Origin: Halpernia frigidisoli
GTDB taxonomy: Bacteria; Bacteroidota; Bacteroidia; Flavobacteriales; Weeksellaceae
Direction: 5' to 3'
DNA: 64,000 nt
NCBI RefSeq assembly: GCF_900113805.1
Contig: NZ_FOQT01000001.1
Coordinates: 972,411 to 1,036,410 of the forward strand
This document shows, piece after piece, positions 17,869 through 27,275 of the stretch. Numbering within the stretch: position 1 is the stretch's first letter; each line of letters opens with the position of its first letter. A model generated the notes under the pieces. It was not told the DNA's origin. It did not search any database and worked only from the letters and a program-made list of their open reading frames with translations. Position numbers and translations under genes: made by a program.

Positions 17869-19275
17869 TTAATTTTTATATAAATCTATGTAATTTTGCG
17901 CGGAAATTTCCCAGGAAAAATCTTTCTTCATATTGGCCTCAACAAGTGATTTTAAGTAATTTTTTTGGCTGTAAATATGCAATGCGCGGTCGATATTATG
18001 TATCACATCTTCGGATGTTGCATCAGCAAAATTTAAACCACAACCACCAGAAGATACATCTTCAACAGTATCTTTTAGACCTCCGATATAACGTACCAAG
18101 GGAATTGTTCCATACCTCATCGCATACATTTGGTTTAAACCACAAGGTTCTACGCGGGAAGGCATCAAAAGAAAATCTGCAGAAGCATAAATCTGATGTG
18201 AAAGATGTTCTTTATAACCAAGATCCAAAGCAAAATTTGTAAAAGTATTATTTAGATCTTGTAATTCGTTTTCAAGCTGTTTATTTCCTGAACCCAAAAT
18301 AATGATGTTAAAAGCACCATGCATTTTCTGAATTCCATTTTTTACAATTTCCGGTAAAAGATCTGCGCCTTTTTCTGTGGCAAATCTTCCAATAAATCCA
18401 AATAATGGTAAGTCGGGATTTAAGCCATAAGCTTCGCAAAGGGCTTTTTTATTTTTTAATTTTCCTTCCTGTGCATTTTTTACATCAAAATTAAAAGTGA
18501 GCATTTCATCCGTTTTAGGATTCCAAACTTCCGTGTCAATGCCATTAATAATGCCAAAAGCTTTCTTGTTTTCAGCCTGAATTAGACTTTCCAAACCGCG
18601 GAAACTTTGAAATAATTCATTTAAATACCCACCGGAAACCGCCGTAAAAGCGTGACAACATTTTATCATACAAGCGAGAGGATTTATGTAACCTTCCCAA
18701 TCTAAAAGTCCCCATTTCCAGCCATCAAAATGAGGAAAATAATTACTCATTTCCCATTTCATCTGGCCTTGATATTCTCCATTGTGAATTGTTCCAATTG
18801 TTTTTACACCTTTTAAAAATGTAAAATCCGGGCAATTTTCTACCATGAAAGGAACTAAACCGGTATGATAATCATGACAGTGCAAAACATCCGGAAGAAT
18901 TTGCATCGCGCTCAACCAATGTAAAACGCCGTGCTGAAAAGCCAAAAATTGCTGGCTTTCATCCCAATAACCATAAGGATTATCTCTGTCTAAAAGTCCG
19001 GGTATTTTTACTAAATATAACTCAAAACCTAAAGAATTACTTTTTTCCTTCATCACCTGAACTTGATAAGTATGAAAAGACTGGTGGATCCAGCCATCAA
19101 ATACGATTTCAAATTCATTTTCGTAAATAAAACTTTTATTATACCAAGGCATTACGACTTTTGCATCTATTCCATCAATTTTATTTTGATATTTTGGCAA
19201 AGCGCCCACAACATCAGCCAGTCCTCCCACTTTTGCGACAGGATAACATTCCATTGAAAGATGATAAATAGTCAT
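17869..19275 (-). CDS. glgA: Glycogen synthase, GT5 family
   Basis: GlgA extends alpha-1,4-glucan chains using ADP-glucose. The 468-residue protein has the ADP-glucose binding motif KVGGLADVVG (15-24), HNGEYQGQ in the N-terminal domain, and GRFATEKGADLL and SRVEPCGLNQMYAMRYGT in the C-terminal domain. Length matches the bacterial enzyme (E. coli 477). It starts 44 bases after glgB, so all three genes probably share a transcript. Confidence 0.95.
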   Translation of the reverse strand: MTIYHLSMECYPVAKVGGLADVVGALPKYQNKIDGIDAKVVMPWYNKSFIYENEFEIVFDGWIHQSFHTYQVQVMKEKSNSLGFELYLVKIPGLLDRDNPYGYWDESQQFLAFQHGVLHWLSAMQILPDVLHCHDYHTGLVPFMVENCPDFTFLKGVKTIGTIHNGEYQGQMKWEMSNYFPHFDGWKWGLLDWEGYINPLACMIKCCHAFTAVSGGYLNELFQSFRGLESLIQAENKKAFGIINGIDTEVWNPKTDEMLTFNFDVKNAQEGKLKNKKALCEAYGLNPDLPLFGFIGRFATEKGADLLPEIVKNGIQKMHGAFNIIILGSGNKQLENELQDLNNTFTNFALDLGYKEHLSHQIYASADFLLMPSRVEPCGLNQMYAMRYGTIPLVRYIGGLKDTVEDVSSGGCGLNFADATSEDVIHNIDRALHIYSQKNYLKSLVEANMKKDFSWEISAQNYIDLYKN

Positions 19276-19319
19276 AAATTAATTATTTTGAGTTTTTAAA
19301 GTTGCTTTTACCTTGGTTT

Positions 19320-21290
19320 TTACAACTTTCTTAATATCTGAACTTTTTTTTTAAGATTTTCAGTCTTTTTTATGGATTTTTTTAGTGCTTTTTTCTGTCT
19401 TAAAACCAATGCAGATAAAGGTGGTAAGTTTATAATAATGGCATTCTGGCGATTCATCCAAGGCTTTTTTTCTTCATCTAAAATTTCTGCTTTCATCCCA
19501 CTTCCGCCATATTTTTCATCGTCAGAATTTAAAATAACTTCCCAGGAAGTATCTTCGTTTACTCCAATTTTATAGTCAAATGTTTTTGGGGTTAAATTTA
19601 AAACCGTCATTAAAACATCTTTATCGTGCTTGGATTTTCTTAAATAAATAAAAATAGAATTGTCTACATCATCCGCTTCAACCCATTCGAAACCGTGCGG
19701 ATCAAATTGATTTTCATATAAAGCAGGTTCATTTTTATATAAAAAATTGAGTTCTTTTACAAAATCCTGAACGCCTTTATGAACTGGAAAATCCAACAGA
19801 TGCCAATCTAAAGAATTTCTAAATTTCCATTCACTAGTTTGTCCAAATTCATTGCCCATAAAAAGCAATTTTGCGCCCGGATGCGTAAACATGTAAGCAA
19901 ACATGGCACGCAGATTAGCAAATTTCTGCCATTCGTCGCCCGGCATTTTATAAATTAAACTGCTTTTTCCGTGAACGACTTCATCGTGAGAAAGTGGCAT
20001 CATGTAATTTTCATTGTACATATATGCAGACGCAAAAGTCAGTTTGTGGTGAAAATCTCTTCGGACAATTGGGTCTTGTTTAAAATATTTTAAAGTATCG
20101 TGCATCCAACCCATCATCCATTTCATACCAAAACCAATTCCGCCATCATGAACAGGTTTTGTGAGCAAAGGAAAATCTGAACTTTCTTCTGCAATAGTCA
20201 TTACATCTGGAAAATCTTTATAAACGGCTGTGTTAAAATCCTGAAGAAATTTTTTAGCCTCTAAATTTACGTTTCCACCGAGGATATTTGGTTCCCATTC
20301 GCCTTCATTTCTGGCGTAATCTAAATACAGCATTGACGTCACAGCATCAACTCTTAAACCATCCGCATGAAATCTATCCAACCAAAAAATGGCATTTGAA
20401 ATTAAAAAAGATTTAACTTCCGGTCTGCCATAATTAAAAATGTAAGATTTCCATTCGGGGTGAAAACCTTTTCTTGGATCTTCATGTTCATACAAATGTG
20501 TGCCGTCAAAAACGTGCAAACCATTGGCATCACGCGGAAAGTGTGAAGGAACCCAATCTAAATAAACGCCAATATTATTTTTATGTAACTCATTAATTAA
20601 ATACATCAAATCCTGTGGCGAACCAAAACGTGACGTTGCCGCAAAAAACCCGGTAATTTGATAACCCCAACTTGGATCGTAAGGATATTCCATCACAGGC
20701 ATAAATTCTACGTGCGTGAAATTCATTTCCTTTAAATAAGGAACCAATCGTTCGGCAATTTCCCGGTAATTGAAAAATTCCTCAGGATTATCTGTTCCGC
20801 GCATCCAGGAAGCTAAATGAACTTCATAAACGGAAATTGGTGCGTCAAGATCATTATATTTAAAACGGTTTTTAAGCCAATCTTCATCTTTCCATTCAAA
20901 CCAGGTGGAAGTTATTACAGATGCAGCCTGTACATTTTGTTCCCAACTAAAAGCGAAAGGATCGCCTTTTTCTAATAAAATATTTTCCTTTGTTAAAATG
21001 CCGTATTTATAAACTTCCTGCAGTGCTAATTCCGGAATAAAACCTTCCCAAATACCAGATTCATCCCATCTAGGAAAAAGCGGATGATTGTTGGAATTCC
21101 ATTGATTAAAATTTCCGATCACAGAAACACTTTTTGCAAAAGGTGCCCAAACAGAAAAATAAATTCCTTTTTCACCATTTACCTCCGCTTCGTGCGCACC
21201 AAATTTTTCATACAACCTAAAATGCTGCCCTTCTTTAAAAAGGTAAATATCATGTTCCGTAAAAAGTGAAAACGGCTTTACTTCGTGCAT
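19320..21290 (-). CDS. glgB: 1,4-alpha-glucan branching enzyme, GH13
   Basis: GlgB introduces alpha-1,6 branches into glycogen. The 656-residue protein has an N-terminal CBM48-type domain (about 25-110, with SVIGNFNQWN), then the catalytic barrel with the nucleophile in ADGLRVDAV (Asp315), the acid/base in AEESSDFP (Glu368) and LSHDEVVHGK (Asp436). A beta-sandwich C-terminal domain follows. The last 25 residues are unusually lysine-rich (KKALKKSIKKTENLKKK). It is the first gene of glgBAC and is divergent from a glycogen-binding esterase gene; a TTTG/TACTTTAG promoter candidate lies upstream. Confidence 0.96.
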   Translation of the reverse strand: MHEVKPFSLFTEHDIYLFKEGQHFRLYEKFGAHEAEVNGEKGIYFSVWAPFAKSVSVIGNFNQWNSNNHPLFPRWDESGIWEGFIPELALQEVYKYGILTKENILLEKGDPFAFSWEQNVQAASVITSTWFEWKDEDWLKNRFKYNDLDAPISVYEVHLASWMRGTDNPEEFFNYREIAERLVPYLKEMNFTHVEFMPVMEYPYDPSWGYQITGFFAATSRFGSPQDLMYLINELHKNNIGVYLDWVPSHFPRDANGLHVFDGTHLYEHEDPRKGFHPEWKSYIFNYGRPEVKSFLISNAIFWLDRFHADGLRVDAVTSMLYLDYARNEGEWEPNILGGNVNLEAKKFLQDFNTAVYKDFPDVMTIAEESSDFPLLTKPVHDGGIGFGMKWMMGWMHDTLKYFKQDPIVRRDFHHKLTFASAYMYNENYMMPLSHDEVVHGKSSLIYKMPGDEWQKFANLRAMFAYMFTHPGAKLLFMGNEFGQTSEWKFRNSLDWHLLDFPVHKGVQDFVKELNFLYKNEPALYENQFDPHGFEWVEADDVDNSIFIYLRKSKHDKDVLMTVLNLTPKTFDYKIGVNEDTSWEVILNSDDEKYGGSGMKAEILDEEKKPWMNRQNAIIINLPPLSALVLRQKKALKKSIKKTENLKKKVQILRKL

Positions 21291-21326
21291 TCTTGATTTT
21301 ATTGAATTTTATAATTTTCTGATAAA

Positions 21327-21360
21327 CTAAAGTAGGAATTATAATTCTTAATTCATCAAA
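21327..21360 (-). promoter_or_regulatory. Putative promoter of glgBAC
   Basis: On the minus strand TTTG (21360-21357) is followed by 22 bases and TACTTTAG (21334-21327), one mismatch from the TAnnTTTG -7 box. The -7 box ends 36 bases upstream of the glgB ATG. The rest of the 276-base gap 21291-21566 shows nothing recognisable. Confidence 0.45.
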
Positions 21361-21566
21361 AAGAGACAAAAAAATTGATTTTTTATTTTATACATAGGAT
21401 TATGAATTTTATTTAGCTAAAAACTTTTTAAGAGAAAGATATTTTTTTAAATTTAGCAAGTGAAATCTCCGACAACAAATTTTTAATATAAAAAGATAGG
21501 TTTTGGAGATAAAATATAATGATAAAAAGCTCACTGATAGAGTGAATACAATGAAATGTTTGAAGT

Positions 21567-22673
21567 ATGATATTTAAATTAGAAACGAATGATGAGGATG
21601 AACGCGCAATTTATATCACCGGAAATTTTAATAAATGGAATCCGAAAGAAGAGCAGTTTAAATTGTATAAAAACGAAGATTTTATTTATATCATTGAAAT
21701 TGAAAACCATCTTTTGCCAGAAAATATTGAATATAAATTTACAAAAGGAGGTTGGGAAAATGTAGAAATTGATAAGTTCGATAAAATTCATCCTAATAGA
21801 AAAATTCATAGATCTCTTGAACAAACGAAAGATTTTGTAGAAAAATGGCGTTACAACTGGGGACCTTTTAAAGAAGAATTTTTCCCCATCGTAGAAATTA
21901 TCTCTGAAGAATTTTATATTCCGCAGCTCGATAAATACCGAAAAATCTGGGCGCTTCTACCCCATGATTATTATAATTCTGAGAAAAACTATCCCGTTCT
22001 CTATCTTCAGGATGCACAAAATTTGTTTAATGAAGGCGCAGAGTTTGGAAATTGGGAGATTGATAAAAAATTATCACTTTTAGCAGAATATGGTCGCGGC
22101 GATCTCATTGTTATTGCCATTGAACACGGGAAAGAAGAAAGAATAAAAGAATATATTTTTGATAACGACGCCATAATAAAAAATGCAGAAGGCAAAAAAT
22201 ATATTCGTTTTATCACCGACACTTTAAAACCATTTGTTGATGCAAAATACCGAACCAAAAAAGACCGTGAAAATACCGGAATTGGCGGCAGTTCTTTAGG
22301 CGCATTAATAAGTATTTACAGCGGTTTTCTTTATCCCGAAGTCTATTCAAAACTGATGCTTTTTTCGCCTTCGCTTTGGGTAGAACCGCAGAATAATTTT
22401 CCGATGTTAAATTTTGGTAATCCCTACAAAATGAAAGTTTATCTTTATGGCGGTGATAAAGAAGGTTCAAAAATGGTCAACAGAATAAAGAAATTTTCAA
22501 AATCTTTAGAAAAATGGGAATTAGAAAAAATTTACGATTTTGAGACTATAGTTAGAATAAATCCGGAAGGTAAACACCAGGAATTTTTTTGGTCTCAGGA
22601 ATTCCCCCGCGCTGTAGAATGGTTGTATTATGACTCACTTGAAGACCCAACAAAAACAATAAAAAATGATTAA
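21567..22673 (+). CDS. Esterase with N-terminal glycogen-binding-like domain
   Basis: This 368-residue protein joins two domains. Residues 1-70 resemble the CBM48/AMPK-beta glycogen-binding fold (IYITGNFNKWNPKEEQF at 15-31, then YKFTKGGWENVE). Residues about 110-355 are an alpha/beta hydrolase of the putative esterase (esterase D) family with the nucleophile elbow GGSSLGA (Ser243), the VIAIEHG strand and a probable catalytic His337 in EGKHQEFF. There is no signal peptide, so it is likely cytoplasmic. It is divergent from glgB, which supports a link to glycogen, and overlaps the next gene by 8 bases. Substrate is unknown. Confidence 0.8.
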   Translation: MIFKLETNDEDERAIYITGNFNKWNPKEEQFKLYKNEDFIYIIEIENHLLPENIEYKFTKGGWENVEIDKFDKIHPNRKIHRSLEQTKDFVEKWRYNWGPFKEEFFPIVEIISEEFYIPQLDKYRKIWALLPHDYYNSEKNYPVLYLQDAQNLFNEGAEFGNWEIDKKLSLLAEYGRGDLIVIAIEHGKEERIKEYIFDNDAIIKNAEGKKYIRFITDTLKPFVDAKYRTKKDRENTGIGGSSLGALISIYSGFLYPEVYSKLMLFSPSLWVEPQNNFPMLNFGNPYKMKVYLYGGDKEGSKMVNRIKKFSKSLEKWELEKIYDFETIVRINPEGKHQEFFWSQEFPRAVEWLYYDSLEDPTKTIKND

Positions 22674-24084
22674 AATAAGTTCAGATTCAGATAACAGTTC
22701 TAACCAAATATTTCATTTTATTAATGAAAAATCTTGGGAAAGTGAGCAAAAAAATTATCCAAAAAAGACAAGCAATTTTTTTAATGGTAAGAAAAAAGAA
22801 GTTTTTGTAATCTCAAACGATGATTTTACAACTTATTTAATTGGTTTTGGTACAATCTCAGAAGATATCGATTTTCAGGAAATTGGAAATCATTTTGCAC
22901 AATCTCAAAAGAAAAATCTTCAATCGGTTTCGACAGAAATTGTTGTAGAAAATTTAAATTTTAACCAAATTTCAGAATTGGTTAAGGGATTATTTCTAGG
23001 GACTTACAATTATCCATTTGATTCATCTCACGCTTTTTGGCAGGAAGAATTTTCTTTAAATATTAAAAATTTAAATGAAAAAGAAATTGAAGAGCTAATA
23101 TCTAAAACTGATTCACTTTGCAACGGGCAATTTGCCTGCATGGACTGGCTGAATAAACCCGCGAATTATAAAAAAGCACCAATTATTTCAGATTTTCTTA
23201 GGAATTTAGCTAAAAAATACGATTTAGAATTAGAAATTTTAAATACTGAAGGTTGCGCAGAAAGAGGTCTAAACGCATATCTAGCCGTTAATCAAGGGAG
23301 TTCGGAAGAAGCTGCTTTTTGTATTTTAAAATATTCGGGTGAAAATGCCAAAAAGACAATTGGCCTGGTTGGAAAATGTGTCATTTTTGACACAGGTGGA
23401 ATTTCTATTAAAGGAAACGCAAATTTGCACTATATGAAAAGTGACATGGGTGGCGCAACTGCAGTTATCGGAACTTTAATAACAGCTGCAGAGAGAAAAT
23501 TACCGGTCAATATTATTGCGATTTTACCAATAACAGACAACGCAGTTTCGAACACTTCCTATTTGCCAAGTGACGTAATTACAGCTTATAACGGCAAAAC
23601 AATCGAAGTAATTGATACTGATGCAGAAGGCAGAATGACTTTGGCAGACGGACTTTCCTACTTGTCGAAAAATTTTAAAACTGATATTCTGATCGATTTG
23701 GCAACTCTTACAGGAAGTGCAGTGCGAATTCTCGGAAGTCACGCGGGCGCACTTTTTGGAAATAATGATGATTTAATTAAAAAATTAGAAATTTCTGGAA
23801 ATTTGACCAATCAAAAACTTTGGAATTTGCCAATGTGGGACGTTTGGAATGAAATGCTTACATCGGATGTTGCAGATTTAAAAAACCTTCCTGCTTCACC
23901 AGTTGGAGGTTGCATCACGGCAGCAAAATTTTTAGAACATTTTATTGAAGGTCATGAAACCTGGGCGCATCTCGATATTGCTGGCGTTGCTTTTGGAAAA
24001 GTCAATTATGCGAAAGAATATGCAGCAACCGGTTATGGCGTTCAACTAATTATTGATTTTTTAGAAAAGTATTGTAAAAATTAA
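22666..24084 (+). CDS. M17 leucyl aminopeptidase family protein
   Basis: This 472-residue cytosolic dimetal aminopeptidase removes N-terminal residues from peptides. The C-terminal catalytic domain has FDTGGISIKG (241-250, Lys249), MKSDMGGA (Asp260) and DTDAEGRMTLAD (317-328), all ligands and active-site residues of the M17 family. The N-terminal domain (1-140) is poorly conserved, as is usual. Its start overlaps the end of the esterase gene by 8 bases, so the two are translationally coupled. A 109-base gap follows before the ligase cluster. It may serve general peptide turnover or act on peptides made or degraded next door; the second idea is only positional. Confidence 0.9.
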   Translation: MIKISSDSDNSSNQIFHFINEKSWESEQKNYPKKTSNFFNGKKKEVFVISNDDFTTYLIGFGTISEDIDFQEIGNHFAQSQKKNLQSVSTEIVVENLNFNQISELVKGLFLGTYNYPFDSSHAFWQEEFSLNIKNLNEKEIEELISKTDSLCNGQFACMDWLNKPANYKKAPIISDFLRNLAKKYDLELEILNTEGCAERGLNAYLAVNQGSSEEAAFCILKYSGENAKKTIGLVGKCVIFDTGGISIKGNANLHYMKSDMGGATAVIGTLITAAERKLPVNIIAILPITDNAVSNTSYLPSDVITAYNGKTIEVIDTDAEGRMTLADGLSYLSKNFKTDILIDLATLTGSAVRILGSHAGALFGNNDDLIKKLEISGNLTNQKLWNLPMWDVWNEMLTSDVADLKNLPASPVGGCITAAKFLEHFIEGHETWAHLDIAGVAFGKVNYAKEYAATGYGVQLIIDFLEKYCKN

Positions 24085-24140
24085 CATTTTAATAAATCCT
24101 CATAAACATTGAATTTTCTTTAAATTTCACCTTCATTTAG

Positions 24141-24171
24141 TTGTTTTTTCAAATTAAAAACTCTAAAATTG
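24141..24171 (+). promoter_or_regulatory. Putative promoter of the ligase cluster
   Basis: TTG (24141-24143), a 20-base spacer and TAAAATTG (24164-24171), one mismatch from TAnnTTTG, lie just upstream of the ATG at 24194. The spacing fits the Bacteroidota consensus of 19-21 bases. Confidence 0.45.
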
Positions 24172-24193
24172 TAAAGGTTTAAAAATTGAGAGA

Positions 24194-25399
24194 ATGGAGA
24201 AGATTTTTGTATGCATTTCCTGCTACTATAAAGGCGGTGAATTTTTGGAGGAATTAAAAAGATTAGGAAATAAGGTAATATTAATTACATCAGATAATTT
24301 AAAAGATAAAAACTGGCCCTGGCAATCGATCGACGAGGTTTATTACATGTCGGAAACAAAAGCCGCAACCTGGAATTTAGAGCATCTTACCCAAGGTTTT
24401 AGTCACTTGATGAAAACCAGCCAAATTGACGCGGTTATTGCCTTGGATGATTATGATGTTGAAAAAGCGGCGATGCTTCGGGAAACGTTTAGAATTTCCG
24501 GAATGGGACAAACAACCCATCGTTATTTCCGCGATAAACTGGCGATGAGACAGAAAGCGAAAGATTCAAACATCAATGTTCCAGAGTTTTCTTCTGTTTT
24601 TAATGATCAAAAATTAGCAGATTTCTGCGATAATAATCCCGCACCTTGGGTTTTAAAACCACGTTCTGAAGCTTCTGCGAGCGGTATTCAAAAAATTAAT
24701 TCTAAACAGCAACTTTGGGAATCTTTAGAAAAATTAGGCGAAGAACGCTATTTATTTTTACTGGAAACCTTTAAACCTGGAAAAGTTTTCCACGTGGATA
24801 GTTTGGTTTACAACAAAGAAATAATTTTTACTTCCTGCGCTCAATACCTTTCTCCGCCAATGAATGTTGCTCATGAAGGCGGCGTTTTTCGAACCAAAAC
24901 TTTGGGTAGATATTCTGATATTTATAAGAAGCTGGAAGCAGAAAATAAAAAAGTTTTAGAGAGTTTTGGTTTAGTTTATGGTGCTACTCACACAGAATTT
25001 ATTTTGGGTGATGATGGCAAACTTTATTTCCTGGAAACTTCTTCCAGAGTTGGTGGCGCACATATTCCCGAATTGATAAAAGCCTCAAGTGGTATTAATA
25101 TTTGGGACGAATGGGCGAAAATAGAAACTTCACTTTTGCGAAATGAAAAATATGAATTACCCAAACCAACTGGTTTCTATTCAGGTTTATTAGTTTGTTT
25201 GGCTAAAGATAAACATCCGGACACCAAAGAATTTGAATGTGAAGAAGTTTACAAATTTGTAGATATTGATTACCACATCGCGATTGTTTATAAATCTGAC
25301 AAAGAGGAAATTATTCAACAGAAACTTGATGAAGCAACGGATAAAATAACACACTCTATTTTAAATATTATTCCGCCGCAAAACAGGCCAACAAGTTAG
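24194..25399 (+). CDS. ATP-grasp ligase 1
   Basis: This 401-residue protein is a predicted carboxylate-amine (or thiol) ligase of the ATP-grasp superfamily, which activates a carboxylate as an acyl-phosphate. The N-terminal part (1-110) is a Rossmann-like pre-ATP-grasp domain. WVLKPRSEASASGIQ (152-166) is the ATP-binding strand and loop. THTEFILGDDGKLYFLE (265-281) followed by RVGGAH supplies the usual acidic metal ligands, with Glu268 and Glu281 as candidates. It resembles carbamoyl phosphate synthase-like and biotin carboxylase-like ATP-grasps more than D-Ala ligases. It is first of six same-strand genes; its TAG stop is also the first unit of a heptamer repeat. Substrates are unknown. Confidence 0.85.
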   Translation: MEKIFVCISCYYKGGEFLEELKRLGNKVILITSDNLKDKNWPWQSIDEVYYMSETKAATWNLEHLTQGFSHLMKTSQIDAVIALDDYDVEKAAMLRETFRISGMGQTTHRYFRDKLAMRQKAKDSNINVPEFSSVFNDQKLADFCDNNPAPWVLKPRSEASASGIQKINSKQQLWESLEKLGEERYLFLLETFKPGKVFHVDSLVYNKEIIFTSCAQYLSPPMNVAHEGGVFRTKTLGRYSDIYKKLEAENKKVLESFGLVYGATHTEFILGDDGKLYFLETSSRVGGAHIPELIKASSGINIWDEWAKIETSLLRNEKYELPKPTGFYSGLLVCLAKDKHPDTKEFECEEVYKFVDIDYHIAIVYKSDKEEIIQQKLDEATDKITHSILNIIPPQNRPTS

Positions 25400-25448
25400 T
25401 TGATAGTTGATAGTTGATAGTTGATAGTTGATAGTTGATAGTTGATAG
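25397..25448. repeat. Heptamer microsatellite TAGTTGA, seven units
   Basis: Seven perfect TAGTTGA units occupy 25397-25445, with a partial TAG after them. The first TAG (25397-25399) is the stop codon of ATP-grasp ligase 1. On the plus strand each unit contains TAG and TGA and shifts frame by one, so all three frames close. The complementary strand is open in all frames. It lies in the 107-base gap inside the ligase cluster, the widest gap there. Two further units occur at 39998-40011. Confidence 0.95.
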
Positions 25449-25506
25449 AAATTACATTTTTTAACTGAATAATTCTTAGTTGAAATTTAAAAAAAATTAG
25501 AAAAAT

Positions 25507-26220
25507 ATGCCACAAATACAACATACAGATTATTATTCTCATGTTTTAGGTAAAAGTTTAAAACTGGAAGTCACTGGTCATTACGGTTATCCGATCATTA
25601 TGTTTCCAACTTCGAAGGGTTCTTACACTCAAAATGCCGATTTTCATTTAAATGGAAGCATCGCAAATTTAGTAGATCAAGGGAAAGTAAAACTTTACAA
25701 TATTGAAACTATTGATGAAATAAGCCTTTACAATAAATCCATTGGACCAGATGAAAGAATTAGAAGATATGAATTATATGTTCAGTTTTTGATTCAGGAA
25801 TTTGTTCCTTATATTCAAAAAGTTCATCAAACACATAGAGTTGCCGTTGCAGGCGCAAGTTTCGGCGGTTATCATGCTTCGAATTTTGCCTTTAGATTTC
25901 CCGATGTTGTCTCGCATTTACTCTGTCTTTCTGGTGCTTTTACGATCAGAAATTTTATGGACGGGTACGAAAGTGATAAAGTTTATTTCAACTGTCCGCG
26001 TGAGTTTGTTAAAAACGATGAAGCCTTTAAATACAAACACATGAATATTGTTTTAAGCACTTCCGATCAGGATATTTGCTTAGAACAAACCCGTGAAATG
26101 GCAGGAATTCTTGCCTCAAAAGGAATTTCTCACTGGTATGATGAACAAAAATGGATCAACCATGACTGGCCGCTTTGGCGTATGGTTTTCCCTAAATTTA
26201 TAGGAAGATTTTTTGGCTAA
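25507..26220 (+). CDS. Alpha/beta hydrolase, putative esterase family
   Basis: This 237-residue cytoplasmic protein is of the esterase D-like (PF00756) type. The nucleophile elbow is AVAGASFGGYHA (Ser118), the acid is in LSTSDQD (Asp187 or Asp189) and the base in INHDWPLW (His219). It has no signal peptide. It stands between two ATP-grasp genes in the cluster 24194-30451, so it may release, trim or acyl-transfer the product rather than act on general esters; that is inference from position. A second esterase-type gene (21567) lies nearby but is not closely similar outside the fold. Confidence 0.85.
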   Translation: MPQIQHTDYYSHVLGKSLKLEVTGHYGYPIIMFPTSKGSYTQNADFHLNGSIANLVDQGKVKLYNIETIDEISLYNKSIGPDERIRRYELYVQFLIQEFVPYIQKVHQTHRVAVAGASFGGYHASNFAFRFPDVVSHLLCLSGAFTIRNFMDGYESDKVYFNCPREFVKNDEAFKYKHMNIVLSTSDQDICLEQTREMAGILASKGISHWYDEQKWINHDWPLWRMVFPKFIGRFFG

Positions 26221-26258
26221 AATTTAAATAACATTAAACAAAAAAAATAAAACATATT

Positions 26259-27233
26259 ATGGCGAAAAAAGCAGATAAAACAGTAAAAAAAGTCGGAATT
26301 TTATTCGGAATGGAAGATACATTTCCCTGGGCTTTTATTGATAAAGTGAATGAAATGGGAAATGGCGAAATTATCGCAGAACCCGTTATGATCGATAAAT
26401 TGGAACAAGGTGCAGATTCCGGTTATGCTGTCATTATTGACAGGATTTCACAGGATGTTCCATTTTACCGTGCTTATTTAAAAAATGCAGCAGTTAGTGG
26501 AACTTACGTCATCAACAATCCATTTTGGTGGAGCGCAGATGAAAAATTTCTGAATAATGCTTTAATGACAAAACTTGGAATTCCACTTCCAAATACAGTT
26601 TTGTTGCCTTCAAATGATCGACCGACAAACACTACCGAAACGTCTTTTAGAAATTTAAAATTCCCACACGATTGGGATTATATTTTCGATTATATTGGTT
26701 TTCCAGCGTACATGAAACCACACGATGGCGGCGGTTGGAGAAATGTTTATCGCGTAACAAGTCCGGAAGATATGTGGGAAAAATTGCGCGAAACTGAGCA
26801 ATTAGTAATGATGCTTCAGGAAGAAATTATTTTTGATGATTATTACCGCGTTTATTGCTTAGGTAAAAAATATGTTCACATTATGCCTTATGAACCGAGA
26901 AATGCGCCGCATTTAAGATACGTAACAGAATCTAAATACGAAGGTGAAAAACTAGAAAGCATTTTAAAAGTCATTCATGATTACGCGATTAAAATGAATG
27001 AGGCTTTAGGTTATGATTTTAACACCGTAGAATTTGCCGTCAAAGATGGCATTCCTTATGCGATTGACTTTTGTAATCCTGCACCAGATGCAGACAGAAA
27101 TGCTGTTGGCGAAGAAAATTTTGCCTGGATCGTAGAGCATTCTGCAAAATTAGCCATAGAAAAAGCGAAAGAATATGTTCCTGGAAAAGTGAATATTTCC
27201 TGGGGAAATTTCGTGAAAGATTCTGCTATATAA
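26259..27233 (+). CDS. ATP-grasp ligase 2
   Basis: This 324-residue predicted ATP-grasp enzyme is preceded by a lysine-rich N-terminus. Residues 12-110 form a pre-ATP-grasp domain (VGILFGMEDTFPWAFIDKV). The ATP-binding strand and glycine-rich loop are PAYMKPHDGGGWRNVY (149-164). NTVEFAVKDGIPYAID (255-270) followed by FCNPAPDADRN carries the metal ligands, with Glu258 and Asp270 as candidates. The metal-site sequence is clearly different from ligase 1, so the two are not recent duplicates. It lies 38 bases after the esterase and 42 before the YbdK-type gene. Substrate unknown. Confidence 0.82.
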   Translation: MAKKADKTVKKVGILFGMEDTFPWAFIDKVNEMGNGEIIAEPVMIDKLEQGADSGYAVIIDRISQDVPFYRAYLKNAAVSGTYVINNPFWWSADEKFLNNALMTKLGIPLPNTVLLPSNDRPTNTTETSFRNLKFPHDWDYIFDYIGFPAYMKPHDGGGWRNVYRVTSPEDMWEKLRETEQLVMMLQEEIIFDDYYRVYCLGKKYVHIMPYEPRNAPHLRYVTESKYEGEKLESILKVIHDYAIKMNEALGYDFNTVEFAVKDGIPYAIDFCNPAPDADRNAVGEENFAWIVEHSAKLAIEKAKEYVPGKVNISWGNFVKDSAI

Positions 27234-27275
27234 TTTAGTGGAAAAATGCGGTAAATTAATTTAAATAGTACACAA

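Noticed and set aside
25397-25448. The heptamer array as a CRISPR
   Set aside because: Units are contiguous and seven bases long, with no spacers and no cas genes nearby.
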